Source: Amycolatopsis rhizosphaerae
Lineage (GTDB): Bacteria > Actinomycetota > Actinomycetes > Mycobacteriales > Pseudonocardiaceae
DNA: 35,195 nucleotides
Assembly (NCBI RefSeq): GCF_007713715.1
Contig: NZ_VJWX01000015.1
Location: 1 to 35,195 of the forward strand
Direction of reading: 5' to 3'
The position numbers and the translations under genes were made by a program. Shown here in pieces: positions 1 through 7,389 of this stretch (position 1 is the stretch's first letter; every line of letters starts with the position of its first letter). The notes under the pieces are model-generated. The model did not search any database. It was not told where the DNA came from and saw only the letters and a list, made by a program, of their open reading frames with translations.

Positions 1-563
1 ATCTCCAGCGGCGGGGCCGGGCGGTAGCGGTAGCCGACCGCCAGGTCGAAGTCCGCCTTGAGCCCGGGCAGCAGCAGCGCGAGCACGCCCTCGTCGGCGA
101 GCACGTCGGGCGGGAACTGCCCGAAGAAGGCCAGCGCTTCGGCGAACTCCTTGCCGTTCAGCTCCGCGATCCGCCGTACCCGCCGCGACGGCAGCAGCGA
201 CGGCGCGGAGATACCGGAGGCGACGAGATGCCGCAGGTTCGGCAGGCCGCGGAGCCGGCGCGCCACCTCGAACGCCAGCAGTCCGCCGAAGCTGTGACCG
301 AACAGGTGAATCGGACGCTGGTCGCCGCGCGACTCCTCCGCGATCGCCGCCGCGGCGGCGTCGGCCAGCGCGTCGAACGGTGGCAGCGTCTCGTGAGCGC
401 GGTGGGCCTTACCGGGCGGGCAGACGGCCACGACGTCGGCGTCGGCGTCGAGGGCGGGCTGCCAGCCGAGGTAGGTGCGGGGGTTGCCGCCGGCGTAGGG
501 GAAGCAGAACACGCGGGCGGGCCGGTTGTCCCCCTGGACGATGAACCATCCGGGACCGGGCAT
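1..563 (-). CDS. Type II thioesterase (alpha/beta hydrolase), 3' end beyond window
   Basis: Partial gene: the 5' end is present and the C-terminus runs off the left edge. About 187 residues are visible of the usual 240-260. The N-terminal FCFPYAGG block and the nucleophile elbow GHSFGG (Ser about residue 91) are typical of RifR/GrsT-type editing thioesterases. The catalytic Asp and His would lie in the missing part or its edge. The ATG at 561-563 is preceded by a strong Shine-Dalgarno (GGAAAGGAG). It is the last visible gene of the hydrazine/NRPS operon, 18 bases after the C45 gene. Such enzymes hydrolyse misprimed acyl groups from carrier proteins. Because the NRPS has no thioesterase domain of its own, this protein might also release the product (inference). 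Confidence 0.88.
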   Translation of the reverse strand, partial: MPGPGWFIVQGDNRPARVFCFPYAGGNPRTYLGWQPALDADADVVAVCPPGKAHRAHETLPPFDALADAAAAAIAEESRGDQRPIHLFGHSFGGLLAFEVARRLRGLPNLRHLVASGISAPSLLPSRRVRRIAELNGKEFAEALAFFGQFPPDVLADEGVLALLLPGLKADFDLAVGYRYRPAPPLE

Positions 564-581
564 CGGGCGTCTCCTTTCCGG

Positions 582-1613
582 TCAGGTGAGGGCGAAGGAG
601 CGAGTGGGGGAGACGGCCGGGTCACCGGCACGCACGTGCAGTTCGCCGCGGGCGGGCCACAACACGACCGCCGCTACCGTCCGTTCCCGGCGGAGGTCAC
701 CGGTGCCCTCGACCCGGATCGGGGCGGTGGACAGCAGCGCGAAGTGGTCCTCGGTGGTCGCGGCGCGCGGCAGTTCCGCGACGCCCGCCTGGCACGTCTT
801 CAGCCGCAGCCGGGAGAAGTTGCGGGCGAACACGTTGAGCTCGTCGTGCGCCGCGAACCCGGGGTGCAGGAAATGGTTGGTGTGGAAGGATTCCGGCCCT
901 TCGGACACCCTCATCTCGTCGCCGAGCACCTCGACCCAGGCGGTGGTCTCCGCGTCGCACAGGGTGAGTGACCGGGAGCTGGCCAGGCGCAGCCCGCGCA
1001 GCACCTCCACCGCCTCGCCCACGCTGCCCGCGGTGTCCAGCAGGTGCCGGATCGCCAGATACGGTGGCAGGCCGGGCCGCCAGTCGCCGCCGAGTACCAG
1101 GTTCAGGCCGACCGCGAGCCCGCCGTCGTTCACGCCGAGGTAGCCCAGCAGCCCCCCGAAGCTGAGCACCAGCGCGCGCCGGGGACCCGCCGAGACGTCG
1201 AGCACGGCAAGGTGCTCGTCGAGGTCGCCGTTGAGGTCGACCGTCTGCGCCAGCACCGGTTCCGCTCCGGCGGAACGGGCGTAGGTGGTGCAGTCGCCGA
1301 GCGTCGGCACCCGCTGGTAGCCGAGGATTTCCCGGCGGACCTGCAGCAGGGTGGCCTCGTCCTCGGTGATGCCGGCTCCGGCGGCGAGGCCGCGGACCTC
1401 CTCGGCCAGTCTCGGCGTGCCGGTTTCGATCGCGGCACGGTAGTCCGCCAGTGTCGTCCGCAGCTGGTCCAGCGTGACCGGCTCGTCCAGCAACGCGTCG
1501 AGACGGCACAGGCCGTCGTCGAGGAAGGCCCGCAGCCGGTGCGAAAGCGCCTTCCCGTGCGCCCAGCCGCGCTCGAAGGCGTCACCCCCGAGCCGCACGA
1601 AGGGGAACGTCAT
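582..1613 (-). CDS. C45-family Ntn hydrolase/acyltransferase (penicillin acyltransferase-like)
   Basis: 343 residues from the ATG at 1611-1613, which overlaps the GNAT stop by four bases (ATGA); longer in-frame starts would run into the GNAT gene. It resembles the acyl-CoA:6-aminopenicillanate acyltransferase/C45 peptidase family. The conserved GDCTT sequence (Cys about 108) matches the autocatalytic cleavage site, where Cys becomes the N-terminal nucleophile. The downstream SFGGLLGYLGVNDGGLAVGLN stretch, split around a glycine-rich turn, and NHFLHPGF are typical of the fold. Family members transfer or hydrolyse acyl groups at amide bonds. In this operon it may remove a protecting acyl group installed by the GNAT, or transfer the finished acyl chain to an amine; both are inferences. 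Substrate unknown. Confidence 0.8.
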   Translation of the reverse strand: MTFPFVRLGGDAFERGWAHGKALSHRLRAFLDDGLCRLDALLDEPVTLDQLRTTLADYRAAIETGTPRLAEEVRGLAAGAGITEDEATLLQVRREILGYQRVPTLGDCTTYARSAGAEPVLAQTVDLNGDLDEHLAVLDVSAGPRRALVLSFGGLLGYLGVNDGGLAVGLNLVLGGDWRPGLPPYLAIRHLLDTAGSVGEAVEVLRGLRLASSRSLTLCDAETTAWVEVLGDEMRVSEGPESFHTNHFLHPGFAAHDELNVFARNFSRLRLKTCQAGVAELPRAATTEDHFALLSTAPIRVEGTGDLRRERTVAAVVLWPARGELHVRAGDPAVSPTRSFALT

Positions 1614-2218
1614 GATTCGCGCGGCCTCACCTTCGGCCCCGCCAGCAGCTGGTCGCGCACGTACGGCCATTCCCGCCGCAGCACGCTGTAGTACACCGCG
1701 TCACGACGGCGCCCGCCGGGCATCGGGTTGAAGCCGCGCAGGATGCCTTCCTCGATCGCCCCGATGTTGCGCAGCCCCTGCCGGGCCTGCAGGTTCAGCG
1801 CGTCGGTCTTGAACTCGACCCGCTCGGCACCGAGGTTTTCGAACGCCTCCCGCAGCATCAGGAACTTCGCCCAGCGGTTGATCCCCTGCCCGTGGAACTT
1901 GACCCCGAGCCAGGACCAGCCGATCTCCAGCCGCCCGGCGCTCTCGGCGATGCTGCAGAAGCTCATGCTGCCCGCCACCAGACCCGAACGGCGATCGGTG
2001 ATCACGTAGACCACCCGCTCGCCCGCCGACTGGTCGGCGACCGCGGCGTCGAAGAACGCGTCGAAGTCGTCGTCGGTCTCGATCAGCAGCACGAAGTAGC
2101 GCCAGATGGCCGGGTCCATTGCCTGCGTCCGCAGCGGTTCCCGGTCCTGCTCGGCGATCGGCCGCAGCACGACGTGCTCGTTCGCCAGCTCGCGCCTGGC
2201 GCGCTCGGCCCAGCTCAT
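1610..2218 (-). CDS. GNAT-family N-acyltransferase (RimJ-like)
   Basis: 202 residues, ATG start overlapping the ACP stop by four bases. The protein has the RimJ/RimL layout: N-terminal strand with VVLRPIAEQD, central EIGWSWLG and the acyl-CoA pyrophosphate loop region KFHGQGINRWAKFLM, then LQARQGLRNIGAIEEGILRG near the C-terminus. It presumably acylates an amine using acyl-CoA. In triacsin biosynthesis a GNAT (Tri31) succinylates hydrazinoacetic acid, and the neighbouring ligase and ACP here parallel Tri29/Tri30, so acylation of the hydrazine nitrogen is the favoured role (inference). A self-resistance acetyltransferase is an alternative. Confidence 0.82.
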   Translation of the reverse strand: MSWAERARRELANEHVVLRPIAEQDREPLRTQAMDPAIWRYFVLLIETDDDFDAFFDAAVADQSAGERVVYVITDRRSGLVAGSMSFCSIAESAGRLEIGWSWLGVKFHGQGINRWAKFLMLREAFENLGAERVEFKTDALNLQARQGLRNIGAIEEGILRGFNPMPGGRRRDAVYYSVLRREWPYVRDQLLAGPKVRPRES

Positions 2219-2505
2219 CGCGCCACCGCCCCGGCGTGGCGGGCCAGCGCGCTGGTCACGTCCCGCAGGGTCCGCATCGCGGCCACGTCGGGCTCGGTGA
2301 AGGATTCCAGTGCGACCCCGGCGTCGTCGCAGGCGGCCATCAGGAACATGACCTTCTTCATCGACGTCAGGCCGTAGTCGTCGGCCAGGTCCCGGTCGGG
2401 CTCGAAGGCGCCCGGCGCCAGGCCGTCGCCCAGGACCCGCGCCAGATTCTCGCGGACCGCGTTTTCGACCTCACCGGCCGGTCCGGCGGGGTTCTCAGCA
2501 GACAT
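2215..2505 (-). CDS. Free-standing acyl carrier protein
   Basis: 96 residues from the ATG at 2503-2505; longer in-frame starts would lie deep inside the ligase gene. The sequence has a carrier helix pattern (VENAVRENLARVLG) and the phosphopantetheine site DYGLTSMKK with Ser about 48, a variant of the usual DSL motif. It overlaps the ligase stop by 11 bases and the GNAT start by four, so all three are translationally coupled. It is probably loaded by the adjacent acyl-AMP ligase with hydrazinoacetate or a related acid, by analogy with the Tri29/Tri30 pair in triacsin biosynthesis (inference). Confidence 0.88.
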   Translation of the reverse strand: MSAENPAGPAGEVENAVRENLARVLGDGLAPGAFEPDRDLADDYGLTSMKKVMFLMAACDDAGVALESFTEPDVAAMRTLRDVTSALARHAGAVAR

Positions 2506-4060
2506 GGATGCTCCCGTTGATGTCGTGGATCTCGCGGTGGTAGCGCTCGGCGATGCGGGCGCGCAGCGGTTTGAACTGCGAAGTGAGCAGGCCGTTTCCG
2601 GCACTGAACGGTTCGTCGGCGATGACGACCTTGCGGATCTGTTCGTCCGGGCCGAAAGCGGCGTTGGTACGGGCCAGTTGCCCGGCGACGGCGGCCTCGT
2701 CGGCCGGCACGCCCGCCGGGGACACCACCGCCACGAGGTAGGTCTGCGTGGGGCAGAACACCACGCATTCCTCGATCGCCGCGGAGGAGCGCATGTGTTC
2801 CTCGATCGGCCGCACGACCACCTTTCTGCCGTTCTCCAGCACGATCACGTCGTCCGCCCGGCCGCGGATGTAGAGGTAGCCGTCCTCGTCGAAACAGCCG
2901 AGGTCGCCGGTGCGCACCGTGCCGTCTTCGCCGAAGACCCGTTCCGACACGCCCGGCGGGGCGTACTCGTAGCGGTGGCAGACCGGATGCCGGCTCCGGA
3001 CGCTGATCACGCCGTCGGCGTCGAGTAGCACCTCCTTGTGCGGCAACACCTTCCCCACGCTGCCCGGCCGGTGCGCGCCGGGATGGTTCTTCGTGACGAT
3101 GCAGGTCTCGTTCAGGCCGTAGCCCTCGTATATCGGCAGGCCCGCGTCGGTGAAGAAGCGCAGCACCTCCCCGCCCGCCGGGGCGGACCCCGTCCACAGG
3201 TAGCGGATCCGGTCGCCGAACACCTTCCGCGCGCCCTCGGCCAGTGCCTCGGCGGGCGGGATCTCGGGTCCGGAGCGCTGCACCTGGCGCTCGATGTAGG
3301 CCTTCGCCGCCTGGAAGAACCCGGGCACCCCCATCACGACGGTGGGGCGAACCCGGCGCAGCGTCGGGAACGCCGCCTCATAGGTGCTGAGCGTGACGTC
3401 GTGGCCGTAGCGCAGCGCGGAGTAGATCCAGTACCGCTGCTGGAGTACCGACAGCGGCAGGAACACGAACAGGTTGTCGTCCTCGCCGTGGGCGAAGATC
3501 TCCTGCACGGCGGCGATACCGCTGTCGATGCTGCCGACGGAGGCGGTCAGCCCTTTCGGCTCACCGGTGCTGCCGGAAGTCAGCTTGATCGCCGTGAAGT
3601 CCTCCGGCCGGTAGTGGACCGGCTCGGGCACGACCACACCCGGTGTCTCCGCGAGCGTCCGGGCCTCGGCGGCCGGGAGCAGCCGGGGCCCGCTACCGTC
3701 GGCACTGTCGTCGGAAGCACCGTCGGCACCGTCGGCGAAGAGCACGGCCAGCCCGTAGCGTTCGATCAGCGCCGGGTCGGTGCCGAACTTCGCCGGATCG
3801 AACCCCACGGTGACCGCCCCGATCCGCAGGGCGGCAAGGTCGAGCAGCACCCACTCGAGGCAGTTCGGGGCGAGAATGCCGACCCGGTCACCCCGGGAGA
3901 CGCCAAGGTCGAGCAGTGCGCCCGCGAGCCGTCCGGCCATGGCGTGCACGTCCCGCAGGTCCAGCGCTTCGGTCCGGTCGAGCCGGGCGACGGCGAGACG
4001 GTGCCCGGCAGGCGGCGGTTCGGCGTTGATGTGGTTGAGGATCGAAGGCGCCGTCGTCAC
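2495..4060 (-). CDS. Acyl-AMP ligase (ANL superfamily), probable acyl-ACP synthetase
   Basis: 521 residues from the GTG at 4058-4060, which overlaps the NRPS stop (GTGA); longer in-frame starts lie inside the NRPS gene and give an Arg/His-rich non-family leader. ANL motifs: P-loop LTSGSTGEPKGL at about 160-171, YEGYGLNET (A5), GDLGCFDEDGYLYIRGR (A7/A8) and a C-terminal GLLTSQFKPLR with the likely adenylation Lys. The architecture is that of long-chain acyl-CoA synthetases (FadD15-like) rather than NRPS adenylation domains. The next gene is an ACP, so the acceptor is more likely the ACP phosphopantetheine than free CoA. The acid is not readable from sequence; hydrazinoacetate is the context-based guess, a fatty acid the alternative. 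Confidence 0.87.
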   Translation of the reverse strand: MTTAPSILNHINAEPPPAGHRLAVARLDRTEALDLRDVHAMAGRLAGALLDLGVSRGDRVGILAPNCLEWVLLDLAALRIGAVTVGFDPAKFGTDPALIERYGLAVLFADGADGASDDSADGSGPRLLPAAEARTLAETPGVVVPEPVHYRPEDFTAIKLTSGSTGEPKGLTASVGSIDSGIAAVQEIFAHGEDDNLFVFLPLSVLQQRYWIYSALRYGHDVTLSTYEAAFPTLRRVRPTVVMGVPGFFQAAKAYIERQVQRSGPEIPPAEALAEGARKVFGDRIRYLWTGSAPAGGEVLRFFTDAGLPIYEGYGLNETCIVTKNHPGAHRPGSVGKVLPHKEVLLDADGVISVRSRHPVCHRYEYAPPGVSERVFGEDGTVRTGDLGCFDEDGYLYIRGRADDVIVLENGRKVVVRPIEEHMRSSAAIEECVVFCPTQTYLVAVVSPAGVPADEAAVAGQLARTNAAFGPDEQIRKVVIADEPFSAGNGLLTSQFKPLRARIAERYHREIHDINGSIHVC

Positions 4061-7000
4061 CGCGGGCCTCCCTTCCTGGCCGGGGCCGCGGCGATCCGGG
4101 CGGCCATGGTGCGCACGGTGTCGACCTCGGGCAGCCGGTCGAGCGTGAACGTGACACCGAACCGCTTGCGCACCCCGGCGAGGATGCGCGCGGCGGCCAG
4201 CGAGTCGCCGCCGAGTTCGAACAGTGTGGTGGTGACGGCCGGTTCGGTGGGTATCTTGAGCACCTTCGCCCACAACCCGGCGACCTCGCGTTCCAGTTCA
4301 TTGTCCGGTTCACTGTCCGGGGCGGCGTTCTGGACCACCGGACCGGTTTCCGCGGGCTCCCACCGCAGCAGCTTCGCCCGGTCCACCTTTCCGTTGCGGG
4401 TCAACGGCAAGCTCTCGTGCCAGTACACCGCCGAAGGCACCATGTAGTGCGGCAGCACCCGCCGCAGCTCCTCGCCGAGCTCGGCGGTGCTCGGGCGGCT
4501 GCCGCCCGCGGGGACCAGGTGCGCGGCCAGCCGATCGCCGCCGGTGCCCGCCTCCTTGGTCACCACCGCATGCCGCACCGCGGCGAGTGCGGCCAGCCGG
4601 GTTTCCACTTCACCCGCCTCGATCCGGTACCCGTTCACCTTGACCTGGAAGTCGGTGCGGCCGAGGATCTCGATCTCCCCGCTGGGCAGGTAACGGCCGA
4701 GGTCGCCGGTGCGGTAGAGCCGCTCACCGCGCACCGGGTCGTCAAGGAACCGTTCCGCGGTCCGGACCGGGTCACCCCAGTAACCGCGGGCCAGTCCCAC
4801 GCCCGCGGCACAGATCTCGCCGGTGACCCAGTCGGGCAGGTCACGGCCCGCACTGTCCACAATGTACGAGCGGTTGTTCGCGTTCGGCCTGCCGTAGGGA
4901 ATGCTCTCCGAGCCGTCCTCGTCCTCGCCGACCGGGTGCAGGATGTTCCAGATGGTCGTCTCGGTCGGCCCGCCGAGAGAGACCACTTCGAGTCCGGGCT
5001 TGAGCTTCCGCAGCGCCGCCGGCAGGTCCGGCGGCAACCGGTCGCCGCTCATCATCACCAGCCGCAGTGCCGCCAGCCGCTCGGCGCCCTCGGTCTCCGC
5101 GTGTTCGTGCAGCAACGAGACGATCGCGGGCACCGAATTCCACACGGTGACCCCGGTCTCGCCGCACAACTGCAGCCAGTGCTCCGGGTCGGCCGCGCGC
5201 TCGGCGTCCGGGAGCACCAGCGCCGCGCCCGCCGAGAGCGCTCCGAAGACGTCGTACACCGAGAGGTCGAAGGAGAACGCGCTGATCGCGAAGAACCTGT
5301 CGTCCGGCCCGATCCCGAACCGGCGGTTGCAGTCCGCGACGACGTTCGCGACGCTGCGGTGCGTCACCATCACGCCCTTGGGCTCGCCCGTGGTGCCCGA
5401 GGTGTAGAGCACATAGGCCAGATCGCCGGGCCGCGCGCCCGGCGCGTGCCCGACCGGGTCCGCCGGGGCCACTGTGTCCACTGTGTCCACTGTGTCCACC
5501 GGCCCGGTGAGGTCCAGCGGCAGTACCGCACGGATGCCGTCCTCGTGGCCCGCGTTGGTGAGCACGCACCGCGCCCCGGAGTCCTTCAGCAGATACTCTC
5601 GTCGCTCGGCGGGCAGCGCGGCGTCGATCGGCAGGTAGGCCGCGCCGGCGATGAGGGCGGCGAGGATACCCGCGACCTGCTCCGGACCGCGGGTCATCAC
5701 CAGCGCCACCGGTTCGTCGCGCCGGACTCCCTGCCGCCGCAGCCATTCCGCCGCGCGGACGGCGTGCGCCCGGAGCAGGCCGTAGGTGATGCGCGCGGTG
5801 GAGGTGAACACCGCCGGGGCGTCGGGGGCGGCCTCCGCGCGCGCCAGGAAAGCGTCTTGCAGCAGTTGCGAACCCGGCACCGGGACCTCGGTGTCGTTCG
5901 CCTCGGCCCGGCGGCGCCGCTGGTCCTCCGGCAGGAGGTCGAACAGCGTCGCCGTCCACGACGCCTCTTCGAGCAGCAGGCCGAGCAGTTGCTGGTAGCC
6001 GCTCACCAGCGCGTCGACCAAACCTTCCGGGAACAGCCCGTCGACGCTGTCGAACTGCACCACCAGGCCGCCGTGCTGCTCGAACGGCGACACGTCGAGC
6101 CACACCTGCGGCGTCTGACTCGACGTCCACACCTCCGGCCCGAACAGTTCCAGCGCCGAGCCGTCCGCGCCCTCGTAACCGATGGCGCTGTTGAACGTGT
6201 AGGGCATCCGCGCGTCCGCGCCGTCGCGCCGCGCGAGTTCCCGCAGCACCTCGATCCCGGAGAAGTGCCGGTTGTCCAGCGATTCCCGCAGCGATGCCTG
6301 GATCGCCCGCGCCCGCTCGGCGAACGTGCCGCCCTCGGTTTCGACCTGCACCAGCATCGTCTCGCCGAAGTTGCCGAGCGCGGCGTGGATGCGGGGGTGG
6401 ATCGGCGGCCGGTTGGCCACCGTGGTGTTGAGGGTGAACCGCGTCCCCGCGCCCCAGCAGGCCAGCGTTTCCGCATACGCGGCGAGCAGCACGCCGGACG
6501 GGGTCAAGCCGGCCTCGGCGGCGCGGGCCTTCAACGCCGTCCACCGGCTCTCGTCGAGCTTCGCGAAGCGGGCCGTGAAGCGCGGCCGCGTGATGGACGA
6601 CGGGCTGGTGGCCAGCGGCAGGTCCGGATACGGTGCGAGGTCGTCGAGCCGCCCGAGCCAGTACCGGCGCGAACGCTCGGCCGGGGCCCGCGTGCGCGCA
6701 CGCTCCTGCGCCGCCACGTAGTCGGCGAACGACGCTTCCGGCCCGGCGTCCTCGATCCGGCCGTGTTCGTAGGCCGACCACCACTGCCGGAAGAACAGGA
6801 ACATGCTGATCGCGTCGAGGATCAGGCCGTCGTGATCGACGTGGAGCACCATGCTGTCGTCGGCGAGGACGGTGACGTCCACGGCCAGCAACGGCGCCTC
6901 GTCCACGGGCAGCATGCGGTGCCCCCGTTCGTCCCGCATCCTCCGGCGATGCTCCTGCTGCGCTTCGGCGGAGTGCCCGCGCAGGTCGTACCGCCCGACG

Positions 7001-7389
7001 CGGACGTCGACCGAGCGCTGCTCGACCTGCGTGCCGTCGTCGGTGAACCGGGTGCGCAGGATGCCGTGGCGAGCCACCACCGAGCGCAGCGCCTCCTCCA
7101 GCCGGCCGAGATCCCAGCACCCCTCGATCTCGTGGTACACGTGGCTGGCGGTGGCGCCGATCTCCACGTGCTCCTCACGCCCGATGAGGTAGCCGCGCTG
7201 CAGGGCGGTGAGGCCGAACGGCGGCGAGGTGTCCAGATAGGAGAGCAGCGCGGGCTTGTGCGCCTTGACCATCCCGATCAGCTCGGTGTCCATGCGCTCG
7301 CGTGGGCCCTGCAACCGCAGGTCCTGCCCGGAGGCCGTGATGGTCAGTCCCCGGGACCGCAACTCCCGCAGTACCTCGGCGGCACTCAC
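4057..7389 (-). CDS. NRPS module: TubC docking-Cy-A(Cys)-PCP
   Basis: 1110 residues, GTG start overlapping the upstream stop (GTGA). Domains: TubC-like N-terminal docking about 1-52; heterocyclisation (Cy) domain about 57-480 with the DxxxxDxxS signature (D187, D192, S195) instead of HHxxxDG; adenylation about 505-1010 with YTSGTTGEPKG, GDLGRY and catalytic K1001; PCP with FELGGDS (Ser about 1063). Aligning by eye to GrsA, the specificity residues are D708, L709, Y712, N751, M779, S781, L805, I813, W814, that is DLYNMSLIW, the classic cysteine code. It should therefore condense an upstream carrier-bound acyl group with Cys and cyclise it to a thiazoline. No oxidase, methyltransferase, epimerase or thioesterase domain is present. 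The docking domain implies a partner protein upstream. Confidence 0.95.
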   Translation of the reverse strand: MSAAEVLRELRSRGLTITASGQDLRLQGPRERMDTELIGMVKAHKPALLSYLDTSPPFGLTALQRGYLIGREEHVEIGATASHVYHEIEGCWDLGRLEEALRSVVARHGILRTRFTDDGTQVEQRSVDVRVGRYDLRGHSAEAQQEHRRRMRDERGHRMLPVDEAPLLAVDVTVLADDSMVLHVDHDGLILDAISMFLFFRQWWSAYEHGRIEDAGPEASFADYVAAQERARTRAPAERSRRYWLGRLDDLAPYPDLPLATSPSSITRPRFTARFAKLDESRWTALKARAAEAGLTPSGVLLAAYAETLACWGAGTRFTLNTTVANRPPIHPRIHAALGNFGETMLVQVETEGGTFAERARAIQASLRESLDNRHFSGIEVLRELARRDGADARMPYTFNSAIGYEGADGSALELFGPEVWTSSQTPQVWLDVSPFEQHGGLVVQFDSVDGLFPEGLVDALVSGYQQLLGLLLEEASWTATLFDLLPEDQRRRRAEANDTEVPVPGSQLLQDAFLARAEAAPDAPAVFTSTARITYGLLRAHAVRAAEWLRRQGVRRDEPVALVMTRGPEQVAGILAALIAGAAYLPIDAALPAERREYLLKDSGARCVLTNAGHEDGIRAVLPLDLTGPVDTVDTVDTVAPADPVGHAPGARPGDLAYVLYTSGTTGEPKGVMVTHRSVANVVADCNRRFGIGPDDRFFAISAFSFDLSVYDVFGALSAGAALVLPDAERAADPEHWLQLCGETGVTVWNSVPAIVSLLHEHAETEGAERLAALRLVMMSGDRLPPDLPAALRKLKPGLEVVSLGGPTETTIWNILHPVGEDEDGSESIPYGRPNANNRSYIVDSAGRDLPDWVTGEICAAGVGLARGYWGDPVRTAERFLDDPVRGERLYRTGDLGRYLPSGEIEILGRTDFQVKVNGYRIEAGEVETRLAALAAVRHAVVTKEAGTGGDRLAAHLVPAGGSRPSTAELGEELRRVLPHYMVPSAVYWHESLPLTRNGKVDRAKLLRWEPAETGPVVQNAAPDSEPDNELEREVAGLWAKVLKIPTEPAVTTTLFELGGDSLAAARILAGVRKRFGVTFTLDRLPEVDTVRTMAARIAAAPARKGGPR
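5469..5499. repeat. In-frame 9-bp tandem repeat in NRPS A domain
   Basis: Three consecutive copies of CCACTGTGT plus a partial fourth. On the coding (minus) strand this gives a VDT-VDT-VDT stretch in the loop between the A2 region and the A3 P-loop. The length is a multiple of three, so copy-number changes keep the frame. Confidence 0.85.
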
